The notes beneath the pieces were generated by a model that saw only the letters and a program-made list of their open reading frames with translations, was not told the DNA's origin and made no database searches. A program made the translations under genes and the position numbers. This document shows, piece by piece, positions 47,315 through 54,943 of a DNA stretch of 64,000 nucleotides; the stretch's first letter is position 1, and each line of letters begins with the position of its first letter. The DNA is from an uncultured Flavobacteriales bacterium (lineage in GTDB: Bacteria; Bacteroidota; Bacteroidia; Flavobacteriales_D; Parvicellaceae), in the NCBI GenBank assembly GCA_938075455.1, contig CALJHN010000001.1, positions 1 through 64,000 of the forward strand. Direction: 5' to 3'.

Positions 47315-47794
47315 ATGTCTATAGAAATAAAAGAAATAAAGAAATTAAACCCTCTTCATTTAACACAATGCATAGAAATTTCCAATTGTTTATTTGGAAA
47401 AGGTTATCATTCTGAAAAATATTTCCTAAATAAAAATATTGTCAAAATAGTTGCTTTAAAGAAAAACAATATCATTGGTTTTTTTATAGGAAAAAAAGAA
47501 ATTAAAAATGTGGTAATTGATTGTATCGCAATAAAAAAAAATTGGCAAAAAAAAAGTATAGGTACAAAACTTATGGCTTTCTATTTTCAAAAATTCTTAA
47601 ATTCTAAAGATAAGGTAGTTGCCTATGCATGGAAAATTAAAAATAAAATGCCAGCTGGAAAAATAAATTACAAGTTTGGATTAAAACCAGTAGAAAATAT
47701 GGGGAAAATATGGAAGGATAAATGCAATATTTCTTTTAAATGCACCTGCTTTAATGAATCTTGTATTTGTGAATGTGTTAAATTTTCAAATTAA
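47315..47794 (+). CDS. GNAT-family acetyltransferase with a cysteine-rich tail
   Basis: A 159-residue protein with the GNAT core: a beta strand at VVIDCIAIKKNWQKKSIGTKLMAFYFQ (about 69-95), whose Q/R-x-x-G-x-G/A-like acetyl-CoA loop reads KNWQKKSIGTK. The substrate is unknown. The C-terminal 20 residues are unusual: ISFKCTCFNESCICECVKFS holds five cysteines in CxC, CxCxC spacing (47735-47790). This could form a metal site or disulfide cluster. The ATG at 47315 follows the SRP RNA T-run. Its lysine-rich, hydrophobic composition and AT content match the neighbours. Confidence in the fold is moderate. Confidence 0.7.
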   Translation: MSIEIKEIKKLNPLHLTQCIEISNCLFGKGYHSEKYFLNKNIVKIVALKKNNIIGFFIGKKEIKNVVIDCIAIKKNWQKKSIGTKLMAFYFQKFLNSKDKVVAYAWKIKNKMPAGKINYKFGLKPVENMGKIWKDKCNISFKCTCFNESCICECVKFSN

Positions 47795-47850
47795 TTGTTA
47801 GCAATTACTTAAAAATTTCTTTTTAGCACTTTTTAATTATTATTACTTTC

Positions 47851-47884
47851 ACCAAATAACCAACCAAATAACCAACCAAAAACC
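47851..47884 (+). repeat. Tandem 12-base repeat in the transaldolase leader
   Basis: ACCAAATAACCA occurs twice in tandem (47851-47862, 47863-47874), followed by a partial third copy (ACCAAAAACC). It ends 5 bases before the transaldolase ATG at 47890, so it occupies the site where a ribosome would load. The rest of the 95-base gap is A/T-rich. Confidence 0.8.
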
Positions 47885-47889
47885 TACAA

Positions 47890-48546
47890 ATGAAATTTTT
47901 TATTGATACAGCAAACTTAGAGATGATTCAAGAAGCCCAAGATTTGGGCATTTTAGATGGTGTAACCACCAATCCTTCTCTAATGGCTAAAGAAGGAATT
48001 TCAGGTTCTAAAAATATTGTGAATCACTATAAAAAAATATGTGAAATCGTTGATGGCGATGTAAGTGCAGAAGTTATTTCAACAGATTTTGATGGAATGG
48101 TCAAAGAAGGCGAAGCATTGGCTAAGCTACATTCAAATATTGTAGTCAAAGTACCAATTATTAAAGATGGTATTAAGGCAATTAAATATTTCTCTGACAA
48201 AGGAATAAAAACCAATTGTACCTTAATATTTTCAGCTGGACAGGCATTGCTAGCAGCAAAAGCTGGTGCTACTTATGTATCTCCATTTATTGGGAGATTA
48301 GACGATGTGAGTACAGACGGTATGGATTTAATTGCTCAAATAAGAGAGATTTATGATAATTACATGTTTGATACCGAGGTACTTGCAGCTTCTGTAAGAC
48401 ACCCAATGCACATTATACAGTGTGCAGAGATTGGAGCAGATGTCATGACAGGACCTCTAAGCGCAATAACAGCTTTACTTAATCATCCACTTACCGATAT
48501 TGGTTTAGCTAAATTTTTAGACGATTTTAAAAAAGTAAATGGCTAG
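47890..48546 (+). CDS. tal: Transaldolase (short, F6P aldolase-like type)
   Basis: The 218-residue barrel enzyme fits the short transaldolase/fructose-6-phosphate aldolase family. It opens with [36 protein letters not shown], typical of the group. The Schiff-base lysine is in [13 protein letters not shown] (about residue 84) and the phosphate-binding SPFIGRLDD follows near 132-140. It would transfer dihydroxyacetone units in the pentose phosphate pathway alongside the split transketolase at 3205-6413. Length (about 215-220) is standard. A YciO-like gene starts 6 bases downstream. The leader carries the tandem repeat at 47851-47884. Confidence 0.93.
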   Translation: MKFFIDTANLEMIQEAQDLGILDGVTTNPSLMAKEGISGSKNIVNHYKKICEIVDGDVSAEVISTDFDGMVKEGEALAKLHSNIVVKVPIIKDGIKAIKYFSDKGIKTNCTLIFSAGQALLAAKAGATYVSPFIGRLDDVSTDGMDLIAQIREIYDNYMFDTEVLAASVRHPMHIIQCAEIGADVMTGPLSAITALLNHPLTDIGLAKFLDDFKKVNG

Positions 48547-48552
48547 ATAATT

Positions 48553-49161
48553 ATGCTTATCAATGTTGTTGCAAAAGATCCTGATTTAAGAGTAATTCAA
48601 AAAATCATTAAAATCCTAAACAACGACGGACTAATTGTAATTCCTACCGATACAATCTATGCTTTTGCAACTAGCATAAAAAGCAAAAAGGGGCTAGAAA
48701 GATTGGCTAAAATCAAAAATATTAAATTAAAAAAGGCTAACTTTTCTTTAATTTGTCAGGACTTAAAAGATATTTCTAAATATACTAAGTCATTTGATAG
48801 AAAGACCTTTAAAACTCTTAAAAATGCACTTCCTGGTCCGTTTACATTTATATTAAATGCAAATAATAATATTTCCAAGATATTTAATTCCAATAAAAAA
48901 GAAATTGGAATAAGAATTCCAAACCATAAATTTATTAGAACACTTGTAGAAGAATTAAATCATCCTTTAATATGTTCTAGTGTAAACGATGAAGATGAAA
49001 TTGTTAAATACACTACAGACCCATTGATAATATTTGAAAATCATGAAAATAATGTAGATGCAGTAATTGACTACGGATATGGAAAAAATGTAGCATCCAC
49101 TGTTGTAGACTGTACTTCTAACGATTTGGTATTGATAAGACAGGGAGCTGGTATATTATAA
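48553..49161 (+). CDS. YciO-like Sua5/YrdC-family protein
   Basis: A 202-residue YrdC-fold protein: LNNDGLIVIPTDTIYAFATSIKSKKGLERLAKIKN, then LPGPFTFILNANN and GIRIPNHKFIRTLVEELNHPLICSSVND. The segment VIPTDTIYAFATSI differs from the canonical PTET-type active site, and the SSVND end replaces the SSANxSG signature. The YciO branch is distinct from TsaC and its reaction is unresolved. The other family member at 32445-33029 is the better threonylcarbamoyl-AMP synthase. It starts at ATG 48553, 6 bases after transaldolase. Confidence 0.85.
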   Translation: MLINVVAKDPDLRVIQKIIKILNNDGLIVIPTDTIYAFATSIKSKKGLERLAKIKNIKLKKANFSLICQDLKDISKYTKSFDRKTFKTLKNALPGPFTFILNANNNISKIFNSNKKEIGIRIPNHKFIRTLVEELNHPLICSSVNDEDEIVKYTTDPLIIFENHENNVDAVIDYGYGKNVASTVVDCTSNDLVLIRQGAGIL

Positions 49162-49211
49162 ATGTTTAAGAAAGATTAACAATTAAAACTTAAGAAAATA
49201 GAAATTGTTTA

Positions 49212-49219
49212 TAATTTTG
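49212..49219 (+). promoter_or_regulatory. Possible -7 element for mgsA
   Basis: TAATTTTG matches TAnnTTTG and is 12 bases before the mgsA ATG, which would leave a very short leader. No -33 element was found in the 70-base gap. Confidence 0.35.
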
Positions 49220-49231
49220 AACTTGTAAATT

Positions 49232-49603
49232 ATGATAATAGCAATAATAGCACACGACGGTAAAAAAGCTGAAATGGTTCAGTTTTTAAATGAACAAGCT
49301 GATATTCTTCATAAGAACGAAATTGAGTTAATATCAACTGGAACTACCGGAGAAAAAGTCAAAAAAGCTGGATTTAAAGTTACCGCACTACTTTCTGGTC
49401 CACTAGGTGGAGATGCTCAAATAGCAGCAAAAGTTGCAGATGGAACTTGCCATATGGTAATATTTTTCAGAGATCCGTTAGAGAAACATCCTCATGAACC
49501 AGATATTTCAATGCTTATGAGATTGTGCGATGTTCACGATGTTCCTCTAGCTACTAACCCATCTAGCGCAGCTCTTTTAATAAAGGGTATTTACAGCAAT
49601 TAA
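49232..49603 (+). CDS. mgsA: Methylglyoxal synthase
   Basis: MgsA (123 residues) converts dihydroxyacetone phosphate to methylglyoxal and phosphate, an overflow bypass of lower glycolysis. Diagnostic segments: IIAHDGKKAEMVQFL at the start, STGTTGEKVKKAG with the phosphate loop, SGPLGGDAQIAAKVADG with catalytic Asp and phosphate ligands, and FFRDPLEKHPHEPDISMLMRLCDVHDVPLATNPSSAA near the end. Length is typical of the short form. Its end overlaps the convergent YgjP-like gene by 4 bases. Confidence 0.96.
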   Translation: MIIAIIAHDGKKAEMVQFLNEQADILHKNEIELISTGTTGEKVKKAGFKVTALLSGPLGGDAQIAAKVADGTCHMVIFFRDPLEKHPHEPDISMLMRLCDVHDVPLATNPSSAALLIKGIYSN

Positions 49604-50316
49604 AAAATTCTTAAACTATAGTTCTTTAATTCTCTATCTAAACTTTTAGATTTTGGACAATGAATATCTAAAGTCGTCCAGAACTCTCTGCTATGGTTTT
49701 TAACTTTGGTATGAACCAATTCGTGAAGAATAACATAATCTATAAGTTCTTCTCTAAGTCTCATTAAATGTAAAGAAAGATTTATGTTATTTTTAAAAGA
49801 ACAACTCCCCCATCTGGTTTTTGTGTTTTTAATTGCTAATTTTTGATACGTGAAGTTGTGTTTTTTTGCCAATTCATCTACTCTTTTAGGTAGATAAGAT
49901 TTAGCTTCTATTCTTAGAATTTTTTCAATTATATTTCTTATATAATCTTGACTTTCAATAGATTGAATTTCATGATTGTCTGAAATATTAATTTTTATGA
50001 ATTTGTTATCTTTTAAAAAAGTATTCTTTTTCTCGGAAGTGGAATCAATAAATATAGAATGGAATTTTGTTTTAAAGATACTACCAAATGTAAAATTGGT
50101 CAGCAATTGTTCCTGACTTTGTATTTTATGAAGGTTATTTTGAATCCAGCTCATCTTAGATTCAACAAAATCTTTCGCTATTTTAAAAGATAAAAATCTA
50201 GGAACTGTCACTAAAACTCCTTCAAAAGGTTTTATTCTGATGGAGATATTTCTTGCTTTTAAACTCTTTCTTAAATTTATTTCGGTGTTCTGTATTTTTA
50301 AAATTTTACTCTTCAT
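49600..50316 (-). CDS. YgjP-like M48-type metallopeptidase (DUF45)
   Basis: The 238-residue protein has the zinc site HELVHTKVKNHSREFW (about 188-203), with HExxH-like HELVH and a third ligand His in NHS. Upstream TRWGSCSFKNNINLSLHLMRLREELIDYVILHELVH is the typical lead-in of the YgjP/DUF45 family. Family members are soluble zinc-dependent metallopeptidases of unknown substrate. It is convergent with mgsA (overlap 4 bases). The start is ATG 50316, only 6 bases after the TAG of the possible reading frame at 50323-50505. Confidence 0.9.
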   Translation of the reverse strand: MKSKILKIQNTEINLRKSLKARNISIRIKPFEGVLVTVPRFLSFKIAKDFVESKMSWIQNNLHKIQSQEQLLTNFTFGSIFKTKFHSIFIDSTSEKKNTFLKDNKFIKINISDNHEIQSIESQDYIRNIIEKILRIEAKSYLPKRVDELAKKHNFTYQKLAIKNTKTRWGSCSFKNNINLSLHLMRLREELIDYVILHELVHTKVKNHSREFWTTLDIHCPKSKSLDRELKNYSLRIF

Positions 50317-50322
50317 TTATAA

Positions 50323-50505
50323 CTATCTCCAAGGCTGAATAAATTGTGAATTGTATTTTTTTATCCATGAAAGTTTTTCGTCACCGTTGCTATATTTAAT
50401 TTTTTTTATTATTAGCTCTTTAAGCTCCAACTGCCTGTTAAATGACTTGGTAAGTTCTTTGATTAGGATTTTGGAATCGGTATAATGATTTAGTTCTATT
50501 GTTAA
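50323..50505 (-). pseudogene. Sixty-codon open frame on the minus strand without a clear start
   Basis: The minus strand reads 60 codons from 50505 to TAG at 50323-50325, ending six bases before the YgjP-like ATG. The deduced peptide looks protein-like (LNHYTDSKILIKELTKSFNR, then IKYSNGDEKLSWIKKYN and FIQPWR), with amphipathic helices and tryptophans. A TAA directly precedes it, and no ATG, GTG or TTG lies near the front (an internal TTG sits about 25 codons in). It may be a broken gene, a start at ATA/ATT, or chance in AT-rich DNA. The rest of 50506-50595 shows nothing else. I know no family for it. Confidence 0.3.
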
Positions 50506-50595
50506 TTAATTTTAATATATGAACCTTAAAATAACTTTAAATTTATTAAATATTAGTTTTTAAAACTTATATTGTATTATCAATTTTTGATTTTT

Positions 50596-51243
50596 ATGAA
50601 AGAAAATTCCCTTTTAAAATCTTCCATTTTTTTATTGTTATCCATTTCCTTATTCTCTTGTAGTAAGACGACTTATAAAAAAGCCTCTCCTATTGTAGAA
50701 GATAATTGTATATCAATATCTAATATTTTGATAGTAAAAAATATGGATAGTATTTGGGAGCTAAGAAATGAAGAAGAGGAACATTTATTCTACTTTCCAA
50801 ATTTTAAAGAAGCTGAAAAAACAAAAATTGTATTAGAGCACTACCAAGTAAAATTCCTTTGTAATTGTGGTGAAGGTTATTACACGAATTCATTAGGTGA
50901 GGAGAATAGAAATTCACTATTTATGCAATATCAATTATCCTCTGACAATACAGGAATTGGAAATAATGAAATGAATAGCTATAGAAATAGTTCTGAAGAT
51001 TGCCTTCCATTTGATCCTGAGAAGTTGGTTGCTAAAAAATCTCTAGATGGAAATTGGTATTTAATAGAAAAACCCGGACATTCTATGTTTGGATTTGGAA
51101 AAAACGAAGAAGAATGTGTAAAAGCACTTAGTGTTATTAAAAAATATGGTTTTAACCAATCTTGTTTTGTTGGGAGAGCAAATCCGTCATTTAGCTATCT
51201 CAAAAGATTTAGAGAAGATATAGATACACTTGTTATTTTTTAA
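50596..51243 (+). CDS. Lipoprotein with tandem W/F-rich repeats
   Basis: A 215-residue lipoprotein from ATG 50596. A longer reading from TTG 50572 adds an unlikely extension. The signal sequence ends in the lipobox LFSC, so Cys is the lipidation site. The mature part contains two related segments, one at about 42-88 (SIWELRNEEEEHLFYF ... AEKTKIVLEHYQVKFLCNCG) and one at about 150-205 (GNWYLIEKPGHSMFGFGKN ... VKALSVIKKYGFNQSCFVGR). The pattern W-x-L...F-x-F...Y...C-x-G suggests an old internal duplication. I recall similar segments in other bacterial proteins but not a name. It sits alone between the YgjP-like gene and the lipid operon. Confidence 0.75.
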   Translation: MKENSLLKSSIFLLLSISLFSCSKTTYKKASPIVEDNCISISNILIVKNMDSIWELRNEEEEHLFYFPNFKEAEKTKIVLEHYQVKFLCNCGEGYYTNSLGEENRNSLFMQYQLSSDNTGIGNNEMNSYRNSSEDCLPFDPEKLVAKKSLDGNWYLIEKPGHSMFGFGKNEEECVKALSVIKKYGFNQSCFVGRANPSFSYLKRFREDIDTLVIF

Positions 51244-51255
51244 CATACAATAGTA

Positions 51256-51270
51256 GATATTAATAATATC
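51256..51270. terminator. AT-only palindrome after the lipoprotein gene
   Basis: GATATTA-A-TAATATC is a perfect palindrome starting 13 bases after the stop at 51241-51243 and is followed by a T-rich stretch. As a hairpin it is weak because it is AT-only with almost no loop, so it is only a possible terminator or protein site. The remainder of the 167-base gap is AT-rich with no TAnnTTTG match. Confidence 0.25.
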
Positions 51271-51410
51271 ATTTTTTATTAATACAAGTAATTGATTATT
51301 ATAATATTAAATGAAATAATTTAAATAAACTTTATCTTTTTTAAATGTTAATCAGTTTTTTTTAAAATGAATACCTTAATATTTTAGTTACTTAAATATA
51401 TGAACACTCT

Positions 51411-51887
51411 ATGAATTTTTATTTAATAGACAAAGTCAAAGAAATTAAGGTTGGTGAATCTGCATCTGGTATAAAATGTTGGAGTTTAGATAACCAAATA
51501 TTTGACTCTCACTTTCCTGGTTTTCCAACTGTTCCTGGTGTCTTATTGACCGAGTCTATGGCTCAATTATCTGGAGTTTTAATAGAACAGAGTTACAATA
51601 AAGATTACAAGAAAAAAGGAAATATTTTTCCTATTTTAAGTATTATTCAAAAAGCAAAATTTCGATCTTTTGTAGAACCAGGTGATCAATGCATAATTGA
51701 AACATCACTCATATCTATTGACGTAACAAGAGCTACTACTAAAACAATTACAAAAGTTGGAGATAAAATAGTTTGTGAGGCAACATTGTCTTTTGTTATA
51801 GGAGGTGAAAAGGATATTAAGAAAAATCCTTTTTTAAAAAAAAGACAGTTATATTATCATAATATTCTTCCTGAAAGTTTTAAATAA
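51411..51887 (+). CDS. FabZ/FabA-like 3-hydroxyacyl-ACP dehydratase (lipid operon gene 1)
   Basis: A 158-residue hotdog-fold dehydratase. The catalytic His34 sits in SHFPGFPTVPGVLL and Glu48 in LLTESMAQLSG, the same pair that dehydrates 3-hydroxyacyl-ACP in FabZ. It is longer at its C-terminus than housekeeping FabZ, with a basic tail (KKNPFLKKRQ). As the first gene of an eleven-gene operon with ketosynthases, a ketoreductase and its own ACP, it probably serves that pathway rather than general fatty acid synthesis. ATG 51411 starts after a gap with no recognisable promoter. The next gene follows after 2 bases. Confidence 0.88.
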   Translation: MNFYLIDKVKEIKVGESASGIKCWSLDNQIFDSHFPGFPTVPGVLLTESMAQLSGVLIEQSYNKDYKKKGNIFPILSIIQKAKFRSFVEPGDQCIIETSLISIDVTRATTKTITKVGDKIVCEATLSFVIGGEKDIKKNPFLKKRQLYYHNILPESFK

Positions 51888-51889
51888 TA

Positions 51890-52909
51890 GTGACTTATAT
51901 TTTAGATCATAATAGTTTTGTGTCTGATGTTTTTATAGATGAAAAAATTTCTGAACTAAATAATATTTCGGTTAAAATTGGCAAATTAGTACTAGACAAA
52001 GAATCTGATTATTTCCCAACAAGAAGTGATCAAAAAGTGATGAGAGATGATGTTAAAATGTCTATAGTTACTGCTCAAGAATTATTAAAAAAATATAGTT
52101 TTTCTAAAAAGACCATTTCAAATATGCCATTATTTGTATCTAATGGTTCATTTTTTGGAAATTTTGAAAAACATTTATCTAGAGTTCTTAATGTATTTAA
52201 AGAAGCTACTTTGGAAGGTTCTAGAATGAAAGTTTACAAAAAAATTTATAGAGCTAGTCCCCCACTTTTAGCAATAGAAACTCTCACAAACTCTAATATG
52301 AGTTTTATTGCTCAATACACTGGTTTGAAAGGAAATAATGCAACTTTTGGAAACACATCTATATCTACTTATTATGCATTAAAACAAGGACTCAATGAAA
52401 TAAAAAATGGAGAGAAATATTGCTGGGTAAGCTCTTCAAATGGGGCTAATATTTATTCACATATTATGAATAGAAGTACAAGTGAAGTTGAATTAAGCGG
52501 AATAGAAAATACAGGTGGTGGACATATTATATTATCAAAAAATAGACATAAGAAAAATAAAGTTTTGTGTAAAATCACCAAAATGATCAACATAAAAAAA
52601 GTTCCTAATCTTCATGATCAAACTATTAAAAGAACATGGACTGAATTACTTGAAAATTCTAAATCCGAACTAATTATTTTTTCGGGAGCTATTGACCATG
52701 GAGTGAATAAGAAAGACAAGCAGTATTTAAAAGCTTTAAATATTCCAACCATATCAATTTTTGAAAAATATGGCTATTTGGGAGTTTCTAACCTAATATT
52801 TGGAATAATTGAAGGATTAAAGCATATTAAAAACGGCATAAAATCAATTGATGTAATTGATAGAGATGTCTATGGAAGAGAATCGTTAATTACAATCGAG
52901 TTATGTTAA
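51890..52909 (+). CDS. Ketosynthase-like protein lacking the active-site cysteine (lipid operon gene 2)
   Basis: A 339-residue protein with weak thiolase-fold ketosynthase resemblance, clearest at ATFGNTSISTYYALKQGLNEIKNGE (151-175), where an active enzyme would show TACAS. The nucleophile position appears to be Ser157 and no Cys is nearby. Near the end, FEKYGYLGVSNLIFGIIEGL recalls the GH-x-GAAG helix, but the catalytic His is absent. It is shorter than the ~410 residues of a full ketosynthase. This is the expected look of a chain-length-factor-type partner. The complete ketosynthase comes next (7-base overlap), so a KS-CLF heterodimer is the inference. Translation starts at GTG 51890. Confidence 0.72.
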   Translation: MTYILDHNSFVSDVFIDEKISELNNISVKIGKLVLDKESDYFPTRSDQKVMRDDVKMSIVTAQELLKKYSFSKKTISNMPLFVSNGSFFGNFEKHLSRVLNVFKEATLEGSRMKVYKKIYRASPPLLAIETLTNSNMSFIAQYTGLKGNNATFGNTSISTYYALKQGLNEIKNGEKYCWVSSSNGANIYSHIMNRSTSEVELSGIENTGGGHIILSKNRHKKNKVLCKITKMINIKKVPNLHDQTIKRTWTELLENSKSELIIFSGAIDHGVNKKDKQYLKALNIPTISIFEKYGYLGVSNLIFGIIEGLKHIKNGIKSIDVIDRDVYGRESLITIELC

Positions 52910-54186
52910 AAAATAAAGTTTACATAATTGAATACGAAATGATTAGCCCAATAGCGCTAGGAAAAGATGAATTTATTGGAAGTATAATTAGTAATAAGAG
53001 TGCTGAACAAATTGTAGATCGAGTTAATACGGATGGATTTCCCTTTAAAAAAGCTGCAGAAGTAAAACAAGATCTTTCTTATCTATATGAGAATGAAAAA
53101 GAAGTAATTAAAAAAGCTTCTAAAATTGATAGAAAACTTGAACTATTAGTTGCTGCTTATTGGAAAAGTAAAAAGAGATTAGAGCCAATAATCAATATCT
53201 TAAAGGAGGAAGAAACTGGGACTATTTTAGGCGTAGGTTCAGATGCAATACCATTAGAATTCTTTGAAGAAGAAATAAAGAACTATACCCACATGGGACT
53301 CGATCCAGTTCCAGAACTTGAGACATATCTAAATACCAATTCTTCAATGATAAACATGGTAAATAATCCTTACGATATACACTCCATTTATTTAGCAGAA
53401 AAGTTTAAAGCTGGTGCATTCCAAAAATCCATTTTAACTGCATGTGTGTCCTCCACTCAAGCCATTGCTTTAGGATATCAATCAATTTTAAATAACGAAG
53501 CAAAAGTAGTCATAGCTGGTGGAACTGACTCTTTAGTAAATTTGGTACCATTAACTGCATTTGGTAAACTTGGAGTTATTCCAGAAACAGCAACTGGGAC
53601 TGAATGTATTCCATTTGATTTAAACAGAAATGGCACACTTGCAGGTGAAGCTGCAGGATTTGTAATTCTTGCTTCTGAAGAATTTGTTGACCAAAATAAA
53701 ATCAAACCAATAGGTCAAATCATGGGATATGGCAATAGTCTAGATGGTTATAAGATAACTGCACCAGATCCTAGTGGCGTATCTATGACAAAAGCAATTG
53801 AAAATGCACTTTCAAACTCTGGGCTAAAATCATCTCAAATTGATTATATAAATGCACATGGAACAGGAACTAAACATAACGACGATTTAGAGTTAAGATG
53901 TATTGGAAAAGCTTTGGGAGAAGAGGCAAAAAAAATACCTATTTCTTCTACTAAAGACAGACATGGTCATGCAATTGCAGCCGCAGGAATTCAAGAACTC
54001 TGTTTATTGCTAGAACTTATGAAATACGATACTATACCAAGTAACTTAAAATTAAAATCTCCATGTTCTGAAGAATTTAACTTACTTAGGGAAAATAAAA
54101 AGAAAAAAATAACTTATGCACTGAGCAATAATTTTGCTTTTGGAGGTATTAATACAGTTTTAGCAATTAAAAATGAGAGGGTATGA
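52903..54186 (+). CDS. Beta-ketoacyl-ACP synthase II-type condensing enzyme (lipid operon gene 3)
   Basis: The 427-residue condensing enzyme has the complete Cys-His-His catalytic set: Cys near residue 181 in LTACVSSTQAI, His near 319 in NAHGTGTKHND, and His near 353 in DRHGHAIAAAG. The glycine-rich NNFAFGGINTVLAIK closes the fold. It extends acyl chains by decarboxylative condensation of malonyl-ACP. The preceding gene overlaps by 7 bases and encodes an inactive-looking homologue, as in KS-CLF pairs, and the ketoreductase gene overlaps its end by 4. It would initiate and elongate the dedicated chain of this operon. Confidence 0.92.
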   Translation: MLKNKVYIIEYEMISPIALGKDEFIGSIISNKSAEQIVDRVNTDGFPFKKAAEVKQDLSYLYENEKEVIKKASKIDRKLELLVAAYWKSKKRLEPIINILKEEETGTILGVGSDAIPLEFFEEEIKNYTHMGLDPVPELETYLNTNSSMINMVNNPYDIHSIYLAEKFKAGAFQKSILTACVSSTQAIALGYQSILNNEAKVVIAGGTDSLVNLVPLTAFGKLGVIPETATGTECIPFDLNRNGTLAGEAAGFVILASEEFVDQNKIKPIGQIMGYGNSLDGYKITAPDPSGVSMTKAIENALSNSGLKSSQIDYINAHGTGTKHNDDLELRCIGKALGEEAKKIPISSTKDRHGHAIAAAGIQELCLLLELMKYDTIPSNLKLKSPCSEEFNLLRENKKKKITYALSNNFAFGGINTVLAIKNERV

Positions 54187-54938
54187 ATCTAAAATTAGAT
54201 AATAAAGTTGTAATAATAACTGGCGCTACTGGTGGAATTGGTGGAGATATTGTGGCTGAGTTTCTAAGAGAAAAAGCAATAGCAGTATGTCTTATTAGAA
54301 ATAAATTAAAAATGGAAAAATTAAAGTCTAAATTGATTGAAGAAGACGTTCCAGTTAAAAATTTATATTCTTATAAATGTGACTTATTAAATTATGATGA
54401 AATTGTAAAAACGGTTGGAGATATAAATAAAAAGTTTAGTAAAGTAAATTCGTTAGTAAATTGCGCAGGCTACACAAAAGAGTATCCATTTGCAATGCTT
54501 GATGAAGAAGAGATATCATATACTTTAGATATAAATCTTAAAAGTCCGATGATGCTTACTCACGCAGTTTTAAGGATAATGTTTAGACAAAAGAATGGTT
54601 CTATAATTAACGTTTCCTCTATATCAGCAGTTAAAAAAGGTAGAGGAATAGTTGCTTATGCTTCTGCAAAATCAGGAATAGAAAACTTTACAAGAACGTT
54701 GGCCGCAGAAGTAGGGAAAAAAAATATTAGAGTTAACTGTATAAGACCAGGAATTATTGAAACTAGTATGAGCGGACAAGTAATGAGTAGAACTAAAGAT
54801 CAAATAAAAGAAATTACTTGTTTGGGAAGGTTTGGAAAAACAAAAGAAATATCAAAAATGGCAACTTTTTTGGCATCTGACAATTCATCTTCTTATATTA
54901 CAGGAGAATGTATAACAATAGATGGAGGAATAATTTAA
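54183..54938 (+). CDS. FabG-like 3-oxoacyl-ACP reductase (lipid operon gene 4)
   Basis: A 251-residue short-chain dehydrogenase: the cofactor motif TGATGGIGGDI near residues 14-24, CAGY in the NNAG position near residue 96, catalytic Ser in NVSSISAVKKG (near 144), and Tyr/Lys in AYASAKSG (near 159-163). RPGIIETSMSG follows. It should reduce the 3-oxo group made by the operon's ketosynthase. The housekeeping FabG is at 37042-37788 and differs. The ATG overlaps the ketosynthase stop (4 bases). The acyl carrier protein gene begins 5 bases after its end. Confidence 0.9.
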   Translation: MNLKLDNKVVIITGATGGIGGDIVAEFLREKAIAVCLIRNKLKMEKLKSKLIEEDVPVKNLYSYKCDLLNYDEIVKTVGDINKKFSKVNSLVNCAGYTKEYPFAMLDEEEISYTLDINLKSPMMLTHAVLRIMFRQKNGSIINVSSISAVKKGRGIVAYASAKSGIENFTRTLAAEVGKKNIRVNCIRPGIIETSMSGQVMSRTKDQIKEITCLGRFGKTKEISKMATFLASDNSSSYITGECITIDGGII

Positions 54939-54943
54939 AATAA

